The notes below the pieces were generated by a model that had not been told where the DNA came from, did not search any database, and saw only the letters and a list, made by a program, of their open reading frames with translations. The position numbers and the translations under genes were made by a program. Below, piece after piece: positions 61,719-64,000 of a stretch of 64,000 bases of DNA (the first letter of the stretch is position 1; every line of letters starts with the position of its first letter). Origin of the DNA: Streptomyces sp. NBC_00457 (GTDB taxonomy: Bacteria > Actinomycetota > Actinomycetes > Streptomycetales > Streptomycetaceae); contig NZ_CP107905.1 of NCBI RefSeq assembly GCF_036014015.1, forward strand, positions 9,920,001 to 9,984,000, written 5' to 3'.

Positions 61719-62072
61719 TCAGCCCTTCAACACCCGAGCCCAATCCTCCGGAACCCGCCCCACAGGACCCGGCGCCGGTTGATCAGCCGGATGACTCACC
61801 GGAGGTGCCAGCTCCGGCCCCGCCTCATACATCTCGGACGTCGCATAGTTCCAGAACCACTCCTCACCCGGCTCGAAACTACGCACCACAGGATGCCCGG
61901 TCTCCCGGAAATGCGCGGTCGCATGCTTCGCCGGCGACGAGTCGCAGCAACCGATGTGCCCGCACTGCGCACACCGCCGCAGATGGAACCACCACCCGCC
62001 GACCTCGTCGCACTCCACACATCCCATGCCACTGGGCGGAACAGCAGGGTCGATCATGTTGTCGCTCGTCAT
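61719..62072 (-). CDS. UBP-type zinc finger protein
   Basis: A 117-residue protein consisting mostly of a UBP (ubiquitin carboxyl-terminal hydrolase-type) zinc finger. The zinc-binding residues are in order: GCVEC, RRCAQCGHIGCCDSS, HATAHFRETGHPV; then SFEPGEEWFWNYATSEMYEAG. In eukaryotes this domain binds the free ubiquitin tail. Actinobacterial copies are common, and what they bind is unknown. Its ATG overlaps the stop of the kinase gene by 4 bp, so it is translated with the kinase and the flavin oxidoreductase upstream. Confidence 0.9.
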   Translation of the reverse strand: MTSDNMIDPAVPPSGMGCVECDEVGGWWFHLRRCAQCGHIGCCDSSPAKHATAHFRETGHPVVRSFEPGEEWFWNYATSEMYEAGPELAPPVSHPADQPAPGPVGRVPEDWARVLKG

Positions 62073-63526
62073 ACGGCCTCCTCGGGCATGTCGTTCGCGG
62101 GCGCGACCAGCGGAAGCAGCACCTGGAAGCGCGTGTCGCCCGGCTCGGACTCGACCTGAAGCGTGCCGTGATGCTTGTTGACGACGATCCGCCAGGATAT
62201 GTCCAGGCCGAGCCCGGTTCCCTCGCCCACCGGCTTGGTGGTGAAGAAGGGGTCGAAGATACGGCTGCGGATCTCCTTGGGCACGCCCGGCCCGGTGTCA
62301 CGGAACTCCACCAGCAACCGTTCGTGCTGGAGCGCCGTCCGCACGGTCAACGTCCCTTCGCCGCCCGCGTCGTTGATCGCGTGGACCGCGTTGTCGATCA
62401 GGTTGGTCCACACCTGGTTGAGCTCCGCCGGGTACGCCGGAATGTTCGGGAGCGTACGGTCGTACTCCTTGACGACCTTGATCCGCTCCCCGATCTTGCC
62501 CGAGAGCATCAGCAGGGTGCTGTCGAGGAGTTCATGCACGTCGGCGACCTGATAGGGCGCCCGGTCGAGCTGCGAATACTGCTTGGCCGCGTCGACGAGG
62601 TGGGAGATGCGGTTGGTGGAGTCGTTGATCTCGTCCATCAACAGCTCGGTCTCGACGGTGTAGTTGAGCCACCCGATCGCGTTCGGCAGGATCTCCTCGT
62701 CCACGGCCGCCGCGATCTGGTCGAGCCAGTCGGTGTCGATGCCGGCCTGCACGAAGGTCGGCGCGATCCGCCAGCCCTCCTGGATGTCGTGGTCGTCGAG
62801 CCAGTCGGTGAGGGCGTCCTCCCGGTCGGCGGCTTCCAGCGGAGTCAGCACGGGTGCCTTGGCGACGCGTTCGGCGGTGCGTTCCTGGATGTCGATGAGG
62901 TTCGCCATGACCTCGGGGGAGTAGGAGCCCTGGGCGATGACGGCGAGCTTGTGCCGCATCTTGCCCACGCGCTCCCGGAGCGTCGCGGTGGCTCGTACGG
63001 CCGCCGCTGCCGGGTTGTTGAGCTCGTGGGTCAGACCCGCCGACAACGACCCGAGTGCCAGCAGCCGTTCGCGCTCCCCGATGGCCCGCTGGGTGTTCTT
63101 CGAGCCGAAGAAGAGGCCTTCGAGCAGGTGGACCGCCATGGGGAACCACTGCTGCATGAAGGCCGCGAACTCCTCGGCGGGCACCACGAAGAACCGGGTG
63201 GGTTCCGTGACCCGCATGGAGCTGTTGTAGACCTGGCGTACCCGGTCCCCGAGGTACGCCTGCATGGATCCCGCGTACACCCCGCGCTGGGAGGTGCGGG
63301 TGACCTCCACGTCGTCGACGCCGACCCGGCGGGAGAGCACCACCGTGCCCTCGATCATGACGTAGAAGCAGGTGGCGGGCTCGCCCTCGGTGTACACGGG
63401 CCCGGGCTCGAACTTCTCCACCCGCCCCGCGCGGCACAGCTGTCCGAGCTGCTCGGCGGACAGCTTCTCGAACAGGAACAGCGACCCGATCTCCGCGGGG
63501 CTGCACGGCATCGGCTGCCCGCTCAC
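62069..63526 (-). CDS. Histidine kinase with N-terminal cyclic-nucleotide-binding-like domain
   Basis: A 485-residue cytosolic sensor kinase. A cNMP-binding (Crp-like) fold covers about residues 12-135 (FLFEKLSAEQLGQLCRAGRVEKFEPGPVYTEGEPATCFYVMIEGTVVLSRR). The kinase part has the H box SLSAGLTHELNNPAAAA (about 165-180), a long helical region, N box NQVWTNLIDNAVHAIND, G1 DTGPGVP and FDPFFTTKPVGEGTGLGL. GTG 63526 overlaps the oxidoreductase stop (GTGA), with GGAG upstream; ATG 63511 is the alternative. No response regulator is adjacent. The ligand of the cNMP domain is unknown. Confidence 0.9.
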   Translation of the reverse strand: MSGQPMPCSPAEIGSLFLFEKLSAEQLGQLCRAGRVEKFEPGPVYTEGEPATCFYVMIEGTVVLSRRVGVDDVEVTRTSQRGVYAGSMQAYLGDRVRQVYNSSMRVTEPTRFFVVPAEEFAAFMQQWFPMAVHLLEGLFFGSKNTQRAIGERERLLALGSLSAGLTHELNNPAAAAVRATATLRERVGKMRHKLAVIAQGSYSPEVMANLIDIQERTAERVAKAPVLTPLEAADREDALTDWLDDHDIQEGWRIAPTFVQAGIDTDWLDQIAAAVDEEILPNAIGWLNYTVETELLMDEINDSTNRISHLVDAAKQYSQLDRAPYQVADVHELLDSTLLMLSGKIGERIKVVKEYDRTLPNIPAYPAELNQVWTNLIDNAVHAINDAGGEGTLTVRTALQHERLLVEFRDTGPGVPKEIRSRIFDPFFTTKPVGEGTGLGLDISWRIVVNKHHGTLQVESEPGDTRFQVLLPLVAPANDMPEEAV

Positions 63527-64000
63527 GACTGCTCCAGATACCGGTGGACGAGCATCACGGCCATGGCTCCCTCTCCGACGGCGGACGCGACGCGCTTGGC
63601 GGACTCGGCGCGCGCGTCGCCCGCCACGAACACGCCGGGAATGTTGGTCTCCAGGTGGTACGGCGGCCGGTCCAGCTCCCAGTCCGCAGGTGGCCGCCCG
63701 TCCGGGGTCAGATCGGGCCCGGCCAGGATGAACCCGCGCTCGTCCCGCAGCACCGTGCCGTCCAGCCAGTCGGTCAGCGGAGCGGCGCCGATGAACACGA
63801 ACATCCACTGCGCGTCGACGAGTTCGGTCTCACCGGTCTGCGTGTCGCGCAGGGTGAGCTGTTCCAGGTGGTCGGAGCCATGCGCGGACTCGACGACGGT
63901 TTGTGCGCGGACCGAAATGTTCGGTGCCTCGTCGATCTGCTGGATCAGGTAGTGCGACATCGACGCGGACAGGTCCGCCCCGCGCACCAGCAGGGTGACC
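63523..64000 (-). CDS. FAD-dependent oxidoreductase, thioredoxin reductase-like (5' part outside window)
   Basis: The C-terminal 159 residues of a thioredoxin-reductase-like flavoprotein; the start lies beyond base 64000. Visible parts are VTLLVRGADLSASMSHYLIQQI (second half of the NADPH-binding domain), VFIGAAPLTDWL and the FAD-binding GVFVAGDARAESAKRVASAVGEGAMAV, followed by a C-terminal helix. The active-site CxxC, if present, would be outside the window. Relatives upstream of cNMP-domain kinases often carry an extra N-terminal domain, which cannot be checked here. The stop overlaps the kinase start. Confidence 0.85.
   Translation of the reverse strand, partial: VTLLVRGADLSASMSHYLIQQIDEAPNISVRAQTVVESAHGSDHLEQLTLRDTQTGETELVDAQWMFVFIGAAPLTDWLDGTVLRDERGFILAGPDLTPDGRPPADWELDRPPYHLETNIPGVFVAGDARAESAKRVASAVGEGAMAVMLVHRYLEQS

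Overview
The window is a 64 kb piece of a very GC-rich actinobacterial chromosome, almost certainly Streptomyces. The evidence is the strong G/C bias at third codon positions, GTG and TTG starts, PopR next to two clpP genes, a sigma-B-type sigma factor, streptophobe-type and DUF6328-type membrane proteins, a CebR-like sugar system that encodes no ATPase of its own, and only three rare TTA (bldA) codons, confined to two genes. I found no rRNA, tRNA, insertion sequence, prophage, CRISPR array or antibiotic gene cluster. It looks like accessory or arm-type chromosome made of small operons for nutrient capture, signalling and stress, not mobile DNA.

Layout. 1-5.3 kb: the end of a dialkylglycine decarboxylase-like aminotransferase, a VOC protein, adenosine deaminase, a DinB-like protein, a divergent LysR/aldo-keto reductase pair and an NTF2-like protein. 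5.6-10 kb: a small protein with two TTA codons, then a signalling module of FHA-FHA-ABC exporter, SH3-like protein and Ser/Thr kinase. 10-14 kb: a streptophobe membrane protein, a DUF6777-like protein, an anti-sigma-type ATPase and a sigma-B-family sigma factor with a possible self-recognised promoter. 14.2-16.2 kb: popR facing the clpP3-clpP4 operon, with PopR boxes, a large leader palindrome, and a ClpP4 that lacks its catalytic histidine. 16.2-19 kb: epoxide hydrolase, PhnB-like protein, aminoglycoside phosphotransferase-like kinase.

19.2-27 kb: a translationally coupled peptide-uptake operon (binding lipoprotein, two permeases, a fused double ATPase, a CocE-type hydrolase and a TetR regulator). 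27-30.3 kb: an SGNH lipoprotein and a two-component system with a hybrid kinase. 30.8-32.4 kb: a two-domain VOC protein and RNase HI. 32.5-39.8 kb: a CebR-like regulator divergent from a beta-glucoside operon (binding protein, two permeases, GH1 beta-glucosidase) plus an aldo-keto reductase, with twin operators between them. 39.9-48.6 kb: DUF6328 protein, a conserved acidic protein, a beta-lactamase-like hydrolase, a membrane pseudokinase, a threonine dehydratase-like enzyme, a short TPR-like remnant, an AIM24 protein and a TerD-CAP-CAP fusion.

49-61.6 kb: a secreted M4 metalloprotease, then a ROK-regulated secreted glycan-degrading operon (GH27, GH95, SGNH esterase, GH105) facing a large LuxR-family regulator. 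61.7-64 kb: a tightly overlapping module of flavin oxidoreductase (cut by the window end), a histidine kinase with an N-terminal cyclic-nucleotide-binding-like domain, and a UBP-type zinc finger protein.

Four copies of a dispersed intergenic repeat with a GCGCCCC hairpin lie between genes. Two long-form copies sit between convergent gene pairs, one short copy sits inside the beta-glucoside transporter operon, and one degenerate copy lies upstream of the LuxR gene. All functional calls rest on reading the sequence and on remembered family motifs; no database search was run.
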